Shown: positions 45,993 through 56,673 of the stretch, one piece after another
Numbering within the stretch: the stretch's first letter is position 1
How the letters are laid out: every line of letters starts with the position of its first letter
Assembly: GCA_951394045.1 (NCBI GenBank)
Contig: OX595985.1
Location: 1,178,001 to 1,242,000, forward strand
Source: Nitzschia sp. DOCU1
Lineage: Eukaryota; Bacillariophyta; Bacillariophyceae; Bacillariales; Bacillariaceae
DNA: 64,000 nucleotides
Direction: 5' to 3'
Notes under the pieces: model-generated
The model's database searches: none
Seen by the model: only the letters and a program-made list of their open reading frames with translations
Told to the model about the DNA's origin: nothing
Made by a program: the position numbers and the translations under genes

Positions 45993-47826
45993 ATGAAAGG
46001 AAGGCAGCATGACTCCGAAGCCGCAGTGGAACGATGGTTGACAACCCCAGCTATGGTCACAACTAAACTACGTGCTGATGGGCGTCCGAGATCACATGAC
46101 AGGCGCATCGGCAGTGACCCAGGTGGCGTTGCAAGTAACAACTTGGACCTTCCAGTCCTCGCTGCGACTGATCCTGCTACTGATATTCGGCCGACTCCTT
46201 TTGTTGCTGCCAGCGGGGCAACGGTTCGGGGAAAGAGATTGCTACGAGAACGACTCAAGCACAAGGCGCAGAAAGAGGAACGCATGAAGCAGCAAGAGCA
46301 GCAGCACTTGCCAGAGCACGAAGATAACGACAACGGGAAATCGGCCTTATCGTTACCCAGGCTTGACACGGACCCCCAAGAAATCATTGATTTGACGGCT
46401 TATGGCAAGGGTATCCATATGAGCACTACTCCTTCGACTGCTGCTTCGACGAGATCCTCGTCATCTAGAGCACTTTCGGTTAGACATGCCATGTCGGGTT
46501 TGACGCTATCGGATTCCCAGTCCCCGTCCGGCCAGAACGGAGCGATGGGAAACGATTCATCCATGTCACCTTCTTCGCGCCACATGGCGAGGAGTGACAG
46601 CTTGAACGAAGCTAGGCGTGGTAGGAGGACTGTTGAGGTCTCGGATGCGTCTACTCCTCACAATCACCACCAGCGCCCCGAGTTCCCAGCGTCCCCAAGG
46701 TCTCCCACTGCTACTTACTATGGCCAGTCTCCTCCAGCCACGCCACCGTCTGCAAGGTCGAGGACATCAAAATATAGCAGCAGCGGTGGTGGAAATGGCT
46801 CTCCTCGCTCTAGTGTTTCCAGATTAGACCCACCAGGACCAAATTTGAATGACAGTGACCCATCCGCTCCTTGTGTGGACCAAGAATCTGCAACAAAAAG
46901 ATCTTCGTCGGGGGATCGTCGAAAGAGTACCACCAGGCGCCAATCGTCACTGCAAGAGTCGGATGAGGAACGAGAAAAGGTAGACAAACGAACGACACAA
47001 CGGGAACGAACCACTTCATCGGACCATCGTCAGGCCCATGTTTCTTCCAACATGGGAAAAACTAATCGCATCAAACTTCATGTGTACGATTTGATTGCCG
47101 AAGAGACTGTCATGCAACTGCCGTGGGGATGCCATTTTCCAATCGGTCAGTGTTTTAACGCTGTAAACTCGGGTCTTCATACGCTGGGTACGGGAGCTTA
47201 TCATGTTGGAATTGAGGTAAGAAGACAAAAATCGCCTGCAGTGCATCAATACTAGAGGTTGTTAAGGATAAGTTACCAACGTTCTTTCTTGCGTTGTACA
47301 GATCAACGGCATTGAATATGCATACGGCGCCAACGATACCAGAGGCTTGACTGGATTGTTTACTTGCGTTCCCAAATGCAGCCCGGGTTACCAATTCCGA
47401 ACCACTATTGATTTAGGAGATCGGGCTTTGATCCGCACCGTTCCACCCAGCCGGCGTGGAGATGGCCCACAGCAGCTAACACAGCGCTTTGTTGACGGCC
47501 GCGAAGTGGTTCGAGAAATGGCCTCTGAATACATGGGGGCCGATTATGATTTGCTTCGAAAGAATTGTGTCACCTTTGCGCATGATGCATGCTTGCGACT
47601 TGGAATCAAAGAGAGTGAAGTGCCCGAATGGTTCCGCAACTTGTGTTTGGCGGGCGCAGCGGCACAGGATGCGGCCAACTCGACCATTGTACCTCTTACT
47701 CGAGTCTTTTCGTCCTGTGACATGGAAGGCTTTGCCGAAATAGTCAAGGAGACAGGCTTCGAGGTAATCAGCGACGACAAGGCCGGGCAACCTGAACAAA
47801 TTGTGGAAACCGAGTCCATGATGTGA
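45993..47826 (+). CDS. PPPDE/DeSI-type thiol peptidase with long disordered N-terminus
   Basis: Exons are 45993-47216 and 47302-47826. The intron is 85 bp (GTAAGAAG...GTACAG), and the protein is 582 residues. Residues 1-345 are low-complexity Ser/Arg/Pro. The PPPDE domain starts at ~355 (IKLHVYDLIAEE). Catalytic His is in GAYHVGIEV (~404), with the splice site immediately after. The family-specific INGIEYAYGAND follows, and the catalytic Cys is in LLRKNCVTFAHDACLRLG. The family (DeSI-1/2) has deSUMOylating and depalmitoylating activity in animals and plants. Both catalytic residues are intact, so an active isopeptidase is likely. The long head is unusual, since typical DeSI proteins are 150-250 residues. 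Confidence 0.88.
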
Positions 47827-47928
47827 TGCGCTATCATACTTTCTGGATCCATATTAGGTTACATGAGAGCTCAACGATATTTAATACATATTACTGGTTA
47901 CAACAAACTTCTGCATAAAACAAACTAG

Positions 47929-50019
47929 CTAGCTAGGCTTGGGCGGATTATCTTCCCCGCCTTGCTCGTCTTCGAGGACTCCAACAAATTCATTCTGTCG
48001 GAAAATGCCACGAAGGATCTGATGCGATCCATCATCCATCCGAATCGCCATGATGCCAACGCCATGCATCTGGCCATTGACGAATTGGCCGAGATACAAA
48101 TCGCCAGTGCTAAACTTAAAAACTCCATTCCCGTGCATGTCATTGTGCCTATTGATCGGGCCGCTGTAAAACCCGGTGTGCACAAATAGCTGTTCTTTCC
48201 AAACATAGCTGATCTCTCGGGGATTCATCTTGACTCGAATCGAGGCCGCTACTGTGTCTACCTTTCGAGCAGTATTCGTTTCCACTGCTGGTAGAGCGAA
48301 TTCATCGGAATTCGTCGACTGCCCCGAAGTCTGCCCCGATGACTGAGAACTTCTCTTGGTGTCTCCGTCAGTGGTACTACTTGCGGTTTCCAGCGGCAAC
48401 ACGAAAGTAGGGACTCGATTATTTTGACCACTCAGCCCACCACCTCGTTGAGCAGGGGAAGGCGCTCGATTGGGAGGGACCGGGAACCTCGTAGGAGATG
48501 GAGGGTAGTAACCAATTCCTTGAGGAAACAAAAGTGGATTGGAGTCATGCTTTGGGGTGTTGACCTTGACAGCACGGTAGCGTCGTGACACTGCGCCAGG
48601 GCTGACAAAGGGACCTACTATGGATTCGTGGGATATCGAAGCGTCTTCGGACGGCTCCTCCGAAGGCGAAATCAAGTCCGCAGGATACAGTAGCGGGTTT
48701 GAATCTTGGCGGGGACTGCTAGGAATTTGAAAGCCACGAGGATTACTCTTGGTAGGACTTACGAAAGGGCCCATGGGCTGATGAATATTCGATGTAGGTT
48801 GCGCTGCTGCCGTACCCCCAATGGTACCCCGCCGAGCAATGGGCTCACCCAGGGGTGGTTCGTCCTCGTCGTCGAAATCATCATCCGTAAGGTAGCTGGA
48901 ATATTCATCGTACTGAGAGATATCGTGGGCGCTCCGTTGATGAGATGCGTTGCTTTGCTTTCGTACTGGAGGATTAGGACTTTCGCCTTCGGGTGTCGGC
49001 CGACGGACCGGTGGCGAGAGCTCACATTGTGTCAAAATGGAGTGATTATGCGTTCGCACCGTTTTTTCGACTATCTTCTTTTGCTGTACCATCGCCATTT
49101 GAAACTGGGGAGCGCGAGGATCAAGACGTAGCTGCCGGTGAACAGGAGAAGCCATTTCGTATGGCAAGGTAATTTCGCTAACCATTGTCTGATAGGTCTG
49201 CACCGAGTCAAGCCGCGGAATGTGGTGAGGCACATGACTGCTATTGACAATGTCGTCTGCTTCTTCGGGCGACAAGTGGGCCTTTTTGCCGAATCTCTTT
49301 TTTGACGTATCTACACACAAAGGTGGCCGTCCAGTTGAATGGTCCTGGTGTTGAACTTGAGACATGGACGGTTGCGACTCCTCTACTTTGCGCAGGGTGG
49401 TGCCTGGAAATTTCGATGTCGACGGGACTTTCATTGGCGTTAAATACTGTGGCTCGAATTGTGGAGTGCAATAATGAGGAATCTCGTCAAAGGACGAGAG
49501 CCTTGATTGCCGAGAGGGTATTGAAACAGTTTCAGAGCCCTCTTGACTGGAAGTTGCCTCATCAATCACGTCATGGTAGATGCAGGCACCCGAGCTGCAC
49601 GTACAGGGCAAAGGATCCTGGTCGTCCATCGTCAAGATTTCCTCCATTACATTTCTCAAGGTTGTGTCCACGAGTTTCGGGTACTGTCTGCCAGCAGCAG
49701 TCCATTCTTCAGCAAACTCTTCCACTTCTACTTCTAAAATGGAGCGTAGGTCTTCATCGCATTCCAGTTCTCCCAGGATTCCAGATTCTCGAAGCAAGTC
49801 TCGCAGCCTCGGTGGCTTTGGAGCCATGACACCCATGTATATTCTTGGAGTGTGATAATCTTTAGAATCAACCACAGTGGATTTTGTCCGAAAAGAAGAA
49901 AATAAATCACGAGAGAGATCGACAGACGACACTACAGCGGCGGGGGTGGGCGTTTCCAGATCATTCTTGGCGTGGTCTTTCTTATTTTCTTGGTAGATCA
50001 TGTAAGTTAAGCTTGCCAT
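47929..50019 (-). CDS. MORN-repeat protein with long disordered region
   Basis: This gene encodes 696 residues from ATG 50019 (MASLTYMIYQENKK). An upstream non-ATG extension to 50217 is open. Conserved-looking N-terminal segments are RIYMGVMAPKPPRLRDLLRE and RSILEVEVEEFAEEWTAAGRQ, followed by TCSSGACIYHD. The middle is Pro/Ser/Gln-rich and disordered, with repeated SNPLL(Y/F)P motifs in PRQDSNPLLYPADL and PKHDSNPLLFPQGI, and repeated GPFVSP. The last ~90 residues are MORN repeats: FYSGPINRHNDMHGNGVFKF, LYLGQFVNGQMHGVGIMAI and ILRGIFRQNEFVGVLED. MORN repeats often bind membranes or serve as scaffolds, and the function here is unknown. It is convergent with the PPPDE gene, about 100 bp apart. 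Confidence 0.75.
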   Translation of the reverse strand: MASLTYMIYQENKKDHAKNDLETPTPAAVVSSVDLSRDLFSSFRTKSTVVDSKDYHTPRIYMGVMAPKPPRLRDLLRESGILGELECDEDLRSILEVEVEEFAEEWTAAGRQYPKLVDTTLRNVMEEILTMDDQDPLPCTCSSGACIYHDVIDEATSSQEGSETVSIPSRQSRLSSFDEIPHYCTPQFEPQYLTPMKVPSTSKFPGTTLRKVEESQPSMSQVQHQDHSTGRPPLCVDTSKKRFGKKAHLSPEEADDIVNSSHVPHHIPRLDSVQTYQTMVSEITLPYEMASPVHRQLRLDPRAPQFQMAMVQQKKIVEKTVRTHNHSILTQCELSPPVRRPTPEGESPNPPVRKQSNASHQRSAHDISQYDEYSSYLTDDDFDDEDEPPLGEPIARRGTIGGTAAAQPTSNIHQPMGPFVSPTKSNPRGFQIPSSPRQDSNPLLYPADLISPSEEPSEDASISHESIVGPFVSPGAVSRRYRAVKVNTPKHDSNPLLFPQGIGYYPPSPTRFPVPPNRAPSPAQRGGGLSGQNNRVPTFVLPLETASSTTDGDTKRSSQSSGQTSGQSTNSDEFALPAVETNTARKVDTVAASIRVKMNPREISYVWKEQLFVHTGFYSGPINRHNDMHGNGVFKFSTGDLYLGQFVNGQMHGVGIMAIRMDDGSHQILRGIFRQNEFVGVLEDEQGGEDNPPKPS

Positions 50020-50569
50020 TTTAGCAGCAACGCTATCCTCTTCGGGAAGGCAAGCACCGTCGAACTTCGCTTCAGTCTCAACAACGATGATGAAGAGTGA
50101 GAAATCGAAGCACAGGGGGAAGTGAATGACATGCTCAAGATTTCGCGTTGAATTTTTGGCGAACTCTTGGAATCGTTGTTTTGTGACGGATGGACAAGAG
50201 GTTCTGCGTGACTCCACGCAATGGCGTTTTGGCTTTGGGCCTCTTCTTCATGTGCGCCAATAGGATTCCATCAACCAGAAGGACTAGCTTGACTAAATAA
50301 TTGGATTCATGCGATCCCCCGGATGTTCCCCGTCCCCTTTCCTAATTTGGGGAACATCCCCTGTTTCTCAACATTGGCACCATTTTCGAATTTTCATCCC
50401 ACATCATGCAGTCACACTTCTTTCATTCTTTGACGCAAAAGAGGATTGAACGGTTTTCGTCGCCGCCTGAGTTCCCGTTATCATTATGATTCTTGTTCCT
50501 TCTCAAAGGACTCTCTCCTCGTCTTCCATCCACTACTGACACTCTGTTCAATCCCAAACAATAACAACA
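50020..50569. promoter_or_regulatory. Divergent intergenic
   Basis: This is the upstream region shared by the MORN gene (-) and the MYND gene (+). No motif is identified. Confidence 0.4.
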
Positions 50570-51523
50570 ATGTCCGAGTTCGGATTTACAATGGACAGCA
50601 TTGGAAGGGCGTTCTGCAAAGAACACCACCGGGAAATCTGCCACGATTGCCAGATGGCGTTTGACATTACAAACCGAGTCCTAGAGGAGCGGAATGGTCT
50701 CACCAGAAAGGCAACCGAGGTGGAAGCAGCGGCTCAGGACTACGCCCTTGGTGAAGTACTGGAAAGTTTGAAACGCATGGACCTAAGATTTCTTCCCGGC
50801 GGAGCGGTTGCGTCGTTCGACGAGGCTAGCAAGAGAGCCACAGCCGCAAAGGACGAGCTCTGTCGCTTGGCCAAGGAGGGCAACAATGTTGCATCGCAAA
50901 AGAGAGACGCCCAAGAACTAGAAAACAACCTAATGAATCAGCGTGCTCTGATGCAGGCACGGTCAAGATACCCTATCTTGGAAGCGGAAAGCCGCGAGGA
51001 CTACAAGAAGAGAATCTACTGGAGTGTGGCATCCCCTCCGCCCATCGATTCGAGCCGGGCGGACCTGTACACCTGCGCCTACTGCAGGAAAATCAGCACA
51101 GGGAAACTCAAGTGCTGTGGCCGGTGTAAGAAGTCCTCGTATTGCTCTACAGCATGCCAACAAACTTCCTGGAAGATGCACAAGAAAGATTGCATCGCAA
51201 CTGGCAAAAAAGCCAAGTCCCTCCCACTTACGTGGGCACAGCTGGAAGCCCATGGAGGCCGGCAAGTTGACGGAGAAACCTTGGAAGTTCGAGCAATCGT
51301 GGATAATACTATGCGCCGCCAAGTATATTACTGTAAAGATCGAGTAGGCGACATTATGATGGTTGCTGCATACACCAATTCCCGGTCGCTCCATCCTGAT
51401 CTCAAGCAAGGATCGATTATAAAGTGGAAGAACCCTCGGTTTCACAATTTCAGCGATGAAAGCAGTGCTGGTGCACGTATTGAAGAAGAGGATCTTGTCA
51501 ACATCACTGTGACGAACTTGTAG
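50570..51523 (+). CDS. MYND zinc-finger protein
   Basis: This gene encodes 317 residues. An N-terminal Cys/His segment (FCKEHHREICHDCQ, ~15-28) may bind zinc. A coiled-coil-like helix follows (~50-135). The MYND finger lies at ~169-205 with all ligands: CAYC, CCGRC, SYCSTACQ, W-MHKKDC. A C-terminal domain (LPLTWAQLEAHGG to the end) contains VYYCKDRVGDIMMVAAYTNS and SIIKWKNPRFHNF, a fold often found C-terminal to MYND in diatom proteins. MYND fingers mediate protein-protein contacts, so a scaffold or transcriptional role is possible but unproven. ATG 50570 follows an A/C-rich leader (AACAATAACAACA). Confidence 0.85.
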   Translation: MSEFGFTMDSIGRAFCKEHHREICHDCQMAFDITNRVLEERNGLTRKATEVEAAAQDYALGEVLESLKRMDLRFLPGGAVASFDEASKRATAAKDELCRLAKEGNNVASQKRDAQELENNLMNQRALMQARSRYPILEAESREDYKKRIYWSVASPPPIDSSRADLYTCAYCRKISTGKLKCCGRCKKSSYCSTACQQTSWKMHKKDCIATGKKAKSLPLTWAQLEAHGGRQVDGETLEVRAIVDNTMRRQVYYCKDRVGDIMMVAAYTNSRSLHPDLKQGSIIKWKNPRFHNFSDESSAGARIEEEDLVNITVTNL

Positions 51524-51775
51524 AATGCGTTTCTCACGGCCCTGTTTGTCGAGCTCTAGCTAGTAATGTATTACTAGCTGTAGTTGAATGCTGCAGAGTA
51601 GGCTGCACTTGACATTCGTCCACATAGCATTGCCCTTCAAGTGTCTAATGTACCAAGAAGTCCTTCACTGGAATCGATGACTGCGATCGTCATAGTACGA
51701 AATCTCAATGCAACCACATCACCAGGGAAACGATACTGGGCATCACTGACCATGTTACAAAAATTCAACCACGGG

Positions 51776-54717
51776 TTAAGCTTCCATCGCGTCCAAAGCC
51801 AATATGACTTGTGAGAAGCTTGGTCGTTCAGTCGGGTCTTTCTTGACACAAGATTTGATCAAAGCGTGGAAGGATGGAGGACACCACTTTGGGATCTCGG
51901 GTCGTTTGTCCCGGTTGAGAACAGCCAGAGCACATTGTATCGCTGTCATTCCTTCGTAAGGGCATTCTCTCGACAGAAGCTCCCAAAGAATAATGCCATA
52001 ACTGAATACATCGGCCTTCTCGTCATAGCTCATATTCGCTAGAACCTCCGGAGCCATCCACTGGACTGTACCACAATTTCCTGTCATGCTACGAGCTTGG
52101 GCCTTCAGACGGGAAAGGCCAAAGTCGCATACCTTTGCCGTGTATGAATCATCAAGCAGTAAATTTGCAGATTTGAGGTCCCTGTGCAAAACGGGAGGGT
52201 TGCCATGATGCAAATATGCCATGCCACGAGCGGCTCCACTCGCCACTCGTTTTACCAATTGCCATGGCCATGTACCTTTGGGCGGAATCGGCGCGGAAAC
52301 GCGGGGTGAACCACCCACATCGCTCGGAGGTGCCCCGTGTTGGCCCGGCAGGTACAAGGCAAGGGGCCAACATCCACGAGCCGTACCATCTGCCGGGACG
52401 TACGGTGGGGACAGCGGAAGTCGTAGCGCATCCCAAACTGATCCGTTTGCGGCCAGTTCCGTGACAATAGCTCGGTTTGGCGGGCGGACACATGCGCCCA
52501 TATAAAGACAGATGTTTGGATGGCGCATCCCCTATTCGATGGCCGAGAAGAAACAATGACACGTGAGCCAGTGAATTCATATGAGTATCCATGGACAGAA
52601 AGTTGTCGGCCTACCTTCAAAAGATTGATTTCTGCCTTGAATTCTTCCAAAATTGCTTTGGCAATGTGCGTGTTTTGAGCGGACCCGGTAAGCACTTTTA
52701 CTGCCACAGGTGTCCCGAACCAGGTTGCACGCCAAACTTGCCCAAAGCCTCCGCCACCAATTACTTCCTCCAGCTTGAGCTCATCGAAATCAATATTAGA
52801 CTGCAAAGACTTGTAAGCGTTTGTGTCCTCGGTCAAATTAGGACGTTTGTGCTTGATGCCTCCGCGAGGATCCCCACTCGGAATCGGTATGTCAGAACCC
52901 TCCTCGGATCCGCTGTCATCATCAAATGTGGCCATGGTTCCACCCTGTAGGTCTGCTAGCGAGTCATCGCCCTGGAACGAGTGTGAATCACTGGCGTCTT
53001 GAGAATCGCTGACATCTTCTCGAACGGCCCAATGTGTCGAGTTTCCAGTTTCCATCTGCACTATACGTAATTCATCGAGCAAGACGGAACGAGGTGGTCG
53101 AGAGGCCGCGTACAAAAGAGGTGGGGACACCGGTTGGTTGAAGCCATGCTGCGACAGCTCCAACGCAGGAATAAACGGCATATTCGGCGATCCGCCTCCT
53201 GGCGGCATGAGAGCATCATTCATGTCCGGCATGATCGCGTGACCAAAATCCCTCGAATTTAGAACCTTGCGGTTTCCGATCTGCGGAGTTTCTGCATCAT
53301 AGTTGCCTGGCGAGAGCATGAGATTTCGATGGTGGCTTGCGTGTTGCAAATGTTGTGATCCGTGAGAGTTCACTCCCATAGAATAAGTCTGCATCAAATC
53401 CCCAACGCGGAACGAGCCTGATAGCGGCATGTCGTTGGAAGAGCTTCGTGAACGACTGTTCCCCCGCTCATCCCCCGAGCCGTCCATCGATGCAAAAGAC
53501 GAAAAATTCGAAGAATTGAGCGGCCGAGCGCCCAACTCATGTTTCCCACCATGCATGGACATTGCCGGGTTACCAAATCTCTGAGCTTCGCTTGCTGGAA
53601 GCTGAGATCCCTCAGGTGGCGTCGGAAGTGAAGAATGCAGGCCGTGATGCAGCCCGTGACTCCCGCTGGACATGCTGTGGTTGAGCGAAGGGAACAAATC
53701 TTTGCCATCAGGAGTTGTTGGGACCCGTAACCTTCCCGATAATGGTGCTGTTGCACGCATAATGTGGCTAGGCGACGGTGCAACACCTCCACTAGACGTG
53801 TATCCACCGCCAATCGACGTCGTCGAGCGTATTGTAGGACCAGGTGATTTTCCAGCGCTCTTTTGGCTGTTGAAAGAGTTCCCAGGGGTTATTCCACGCC
53901 GATGGACGCCACTCATGTTCATAATATTGGCCGACGGACTTTTGTAAGTTGGGTTCACAGGCAAATAGTAGGTACTTCGGCCGCCAGATGCGCTTGCACT
54001 CGGCGGAGTGTGGGGCTCCTTGACGCTCGTGCGTCGTTGCCGGTGTTCCTGAGCGGGAAAACCAGGTACAGCTGGTGGGGCAGCAGGAACAACAGAAGCC
54101 CCCTGGTCATAATAATACGGATGAAATTGTGTGTCATCTCCTTGTGGTTGAGCTACGGCAGCACCCGATGCTTGGTGATCGGGCAGTTTGGCGCCATTTT
54201 GTAGTATCAGATCTTCTTCGTCGTCGCTCCACTCATCCGTTTTCTTTTTGCGCGTCTTGTACATGCGACGAGCATGCCGTTGACGCCGTCGGTAGGTTCC
54301 ATACGGGGACTGGTTATTATCTGAGTTATTTTCGGCCACCAAGTGTAAAAAGATGGCACTCAAAACAACGACCATGCCCAGAAGGGCAAACGCCGAGACT
54401 TGCCATGGCCCTGATATTGTTGAAGAGGGCTTCCCAAGCGCTGGATCTCCACTGAAGACGTCCCGCCAGTTGTCGCCTGCTATCAAGGGTTGTTCTAGCC
54501 TTTCTAAGCGCTCATTCCGGAGTCGAATGTAACCCTGGTCTATCCGCTGTTTCTCAAGATTCTTGATTTCATCGCGTTTCTTCTCAATAAAAGAAGGATC
54601 ATCGATGGACGCTCGAAGACTCTTCTTTTTCTTCTTCTGCTCATCATCACGATTATCACCGCCCACGACGGCATTCTCAGTCACATAGTGCGGTGTGCGT
54701 GCCCTTCGTTGACCCAT
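51776..54717 (-). CDS. Transmembrane TKL (Raf/CTR1-like) protein kinase
   Basis: Exons are 54717-52615 and 52531-51776. The intron is 83 bp (GTAGGC...GAATAG), and the protein is 952 residues. A Lys-rich N-terminus with a coiled-coil region (KKRDEIKNLEKQRIDQGYIR) is followed by one transmembrane segment (~105-127, WQVSAFALLGMVVVLSAIFL). About 500 disordered Ser/Pro/His-rich residues then lead into the kinase domain (~645-950): Gly loop IGGGGFGQVWRA, VAVKVL, HPNICLYMGACV, HRDLKSANLLL, DFGLSRL, GTVQWMAPEVL, DVFSYGIILWELL. The activation-loop GTVQWMAPE and NICLYMGAC are hallmarks of Raf/CTR1-like kinases. The hinge region has a Pro/Gly-rich insertion of ~55 residues (RGCWPLALYLPGQHGAPP). It is probably a plasma- or endomembrane-anchored signalling kinase with the catalytic end in the cytosol. 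The splice joins INLLK to GMRHPNI. Confidence 0.9.
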
Positions 54718-56673
54718 GATGTGCACTTGCAAAGGAACGCGGTGGGTTCCGAATTTAGTGGATACTGATGGGAAGGAACCTCGTCTCCCACTGCAGCAAC
54801 TTTAAGAAGGAAAATTTTGCTAGCAGCTGCACCGATCTTTGATGGCACGACCAGGGAAAGCAGAGAAGCAATGATGGATTTGTTAGTCTTGACAACGACA
54901 TGGACAGCGTCCATCGCCGTGAGAGATCTGATGTCGCCGCCCTTCTTGACAGCAATATCCTGTCCCCTCCCTTCCCTCCCCTGCATTGCATCGTCACGCC
55001 GTAGAGGCGGGCAGGGTTTCGCGGGAGCTCGAGGTGTCAACCCTCCGCTTGAGATCCACGCGTATTCGGTACGAGAAGCAGCCAGAAACTTACGACCCGT
55101 TGGATGATGCTCGAGGTCTCGTTTTCGCACCGCGTTTCCGCGCCCCGTTCCCCATCTGCTAACGGTAAAACAACCGCATGACGAAAAGCTACAACAATGA
55201 TCTCTACTTTAGATCTACCCATAGCTAGCAGCAGACATTCATAGTAGCTTTATACTATCGAGCTAATTACTTCTGTAGAGAAAGAGTTTCAAAGTTTGGT
55301 AATACCTCGCTGTTTCTTCCAACTCCGAGAGGACATCGACTGAAAGAGACTGATTGTGTTCTTGTTACCAGCAGCAGCGGCACCAGCAGCAGCCGCACCA
55401 GCAGGATTCCGACGAGATACTTCTTGCTGGTGCGTAGTGCTAGTTTTTGTTGTGGTGCCCCCCCCCCCCCCCCACGAAGCAGCAGTATCATCTTCCATGG
55501 TGCTGGAGTCCTTGGGTGTAGTCTTGTTGGTCCGTTTTCCTCTCCTTGTTACCAATCCTGCCCAGGACGACTCTCCCGCCGCTGCAAGGTAGTAGTACTA
55601 GCAGTACTAAGACTCGGCCAATGATTCTTGCAAGTAAGAAGAAGAACAATCATGATGTAGACCACCACCATTTCCAGCAGTTGTTGTTGAAAATTCTCCG
55701 TGCCGCTAATGTTGCTGCTACCAAAAATACTACTCTGTTGTCTCACCATTCGGGGGTAGTACTACCCGAACGGGTAGCAGCGGAACTTACTGCATGCTGC
55801 GGCTGCGCCCCCCCACCACACCATCGTCAGGCAGCCAGCCGCCCGGCGCTTGGTGGTGGGGAGCATGCACCACCGCATAGCGCAGTCGTGCTTCAACGCA
55901 ATGACGACAAGTAGAGGCAGTGATGAGGATGAAGACCACGACAGGAACGACGATGAGACAAATAGCAAAATATCTACTACTACCTCTAATTGTAGCTACT
56001 TTCGCGATACGTAGAGGGGGAGGACGATGGTCGGAAGGACTAGTTGGACCACAAATAGTCACACAGATCGTTTTTAGAATATCACGATCTTGCTAATATG
56101 CCTCAACGAGAACGGTGGCAAGGTTGTACCGCGCACATGCCATATATGTGATCGTAATCAACTAGTAGGAGCTCTTGGCCTTCGGTCATACCAGCGCGCC
56201 TGCCCGAGATGGGCAATTATTTTGCTTCATTTTGGGACTGTTTCTTATTATTGCCCTTGCTCTTGGCAGCCTCGTCCAAAGGTCACAGAAGCAAATCGCC
56301 GGAAAGTCCTTCATCCGTAGGAACTGTTTCGCCACCGACGGAGGCGCATTCGTTTTCGATTGGCCGCGGTCGACGAAACAGACATACCGTATTTATTACT
56401 ACGTACGACAATTGATTTTCCCTCTCCCGCGCCTCCACTCTTGCTCCCGTTCGTTTGCCTCCGCAACACTACGATATCACCAGACCTCCAAAATCAGATA
56501 CTTGTAGGATCGACAATTGCATTCTGGCGCTTTATGACTTCGAGTGTCCACAACCCCCAGTACTGTCTGTCAAAGAAAGGATTATCAAAACATATTTGAT
56601 CATCAGCGGCTAAGTTGGATACCTTCCGCTCTGCCGAAATTTCGTCTGCAGGGGAACTGCCGAGGATCAGAGA
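54718..56673. other. 1.96-kb intergenic with homopolymer and triplet repeats
   Basis: This contains a CAG/CAC-rich triplet tract (55363-55408), a C16 run (55458-55473) and a 14-bp palindrome GGGTAGTACTACCC (55754-55767). ORFs here are short and of mixed quality. One at 56209-56415 begins with an ATG and a hydrophobic leader (FWDCFLLLPLLLAAS), but has no other support. Confidence 0.5.

Noticed and set aside
56209..56415. Small secreted protein candidate
   Set aside because: It has only a hydrophobic leader and a Ser-rich tail, with no homology or context; two overlapping frames are equally open.
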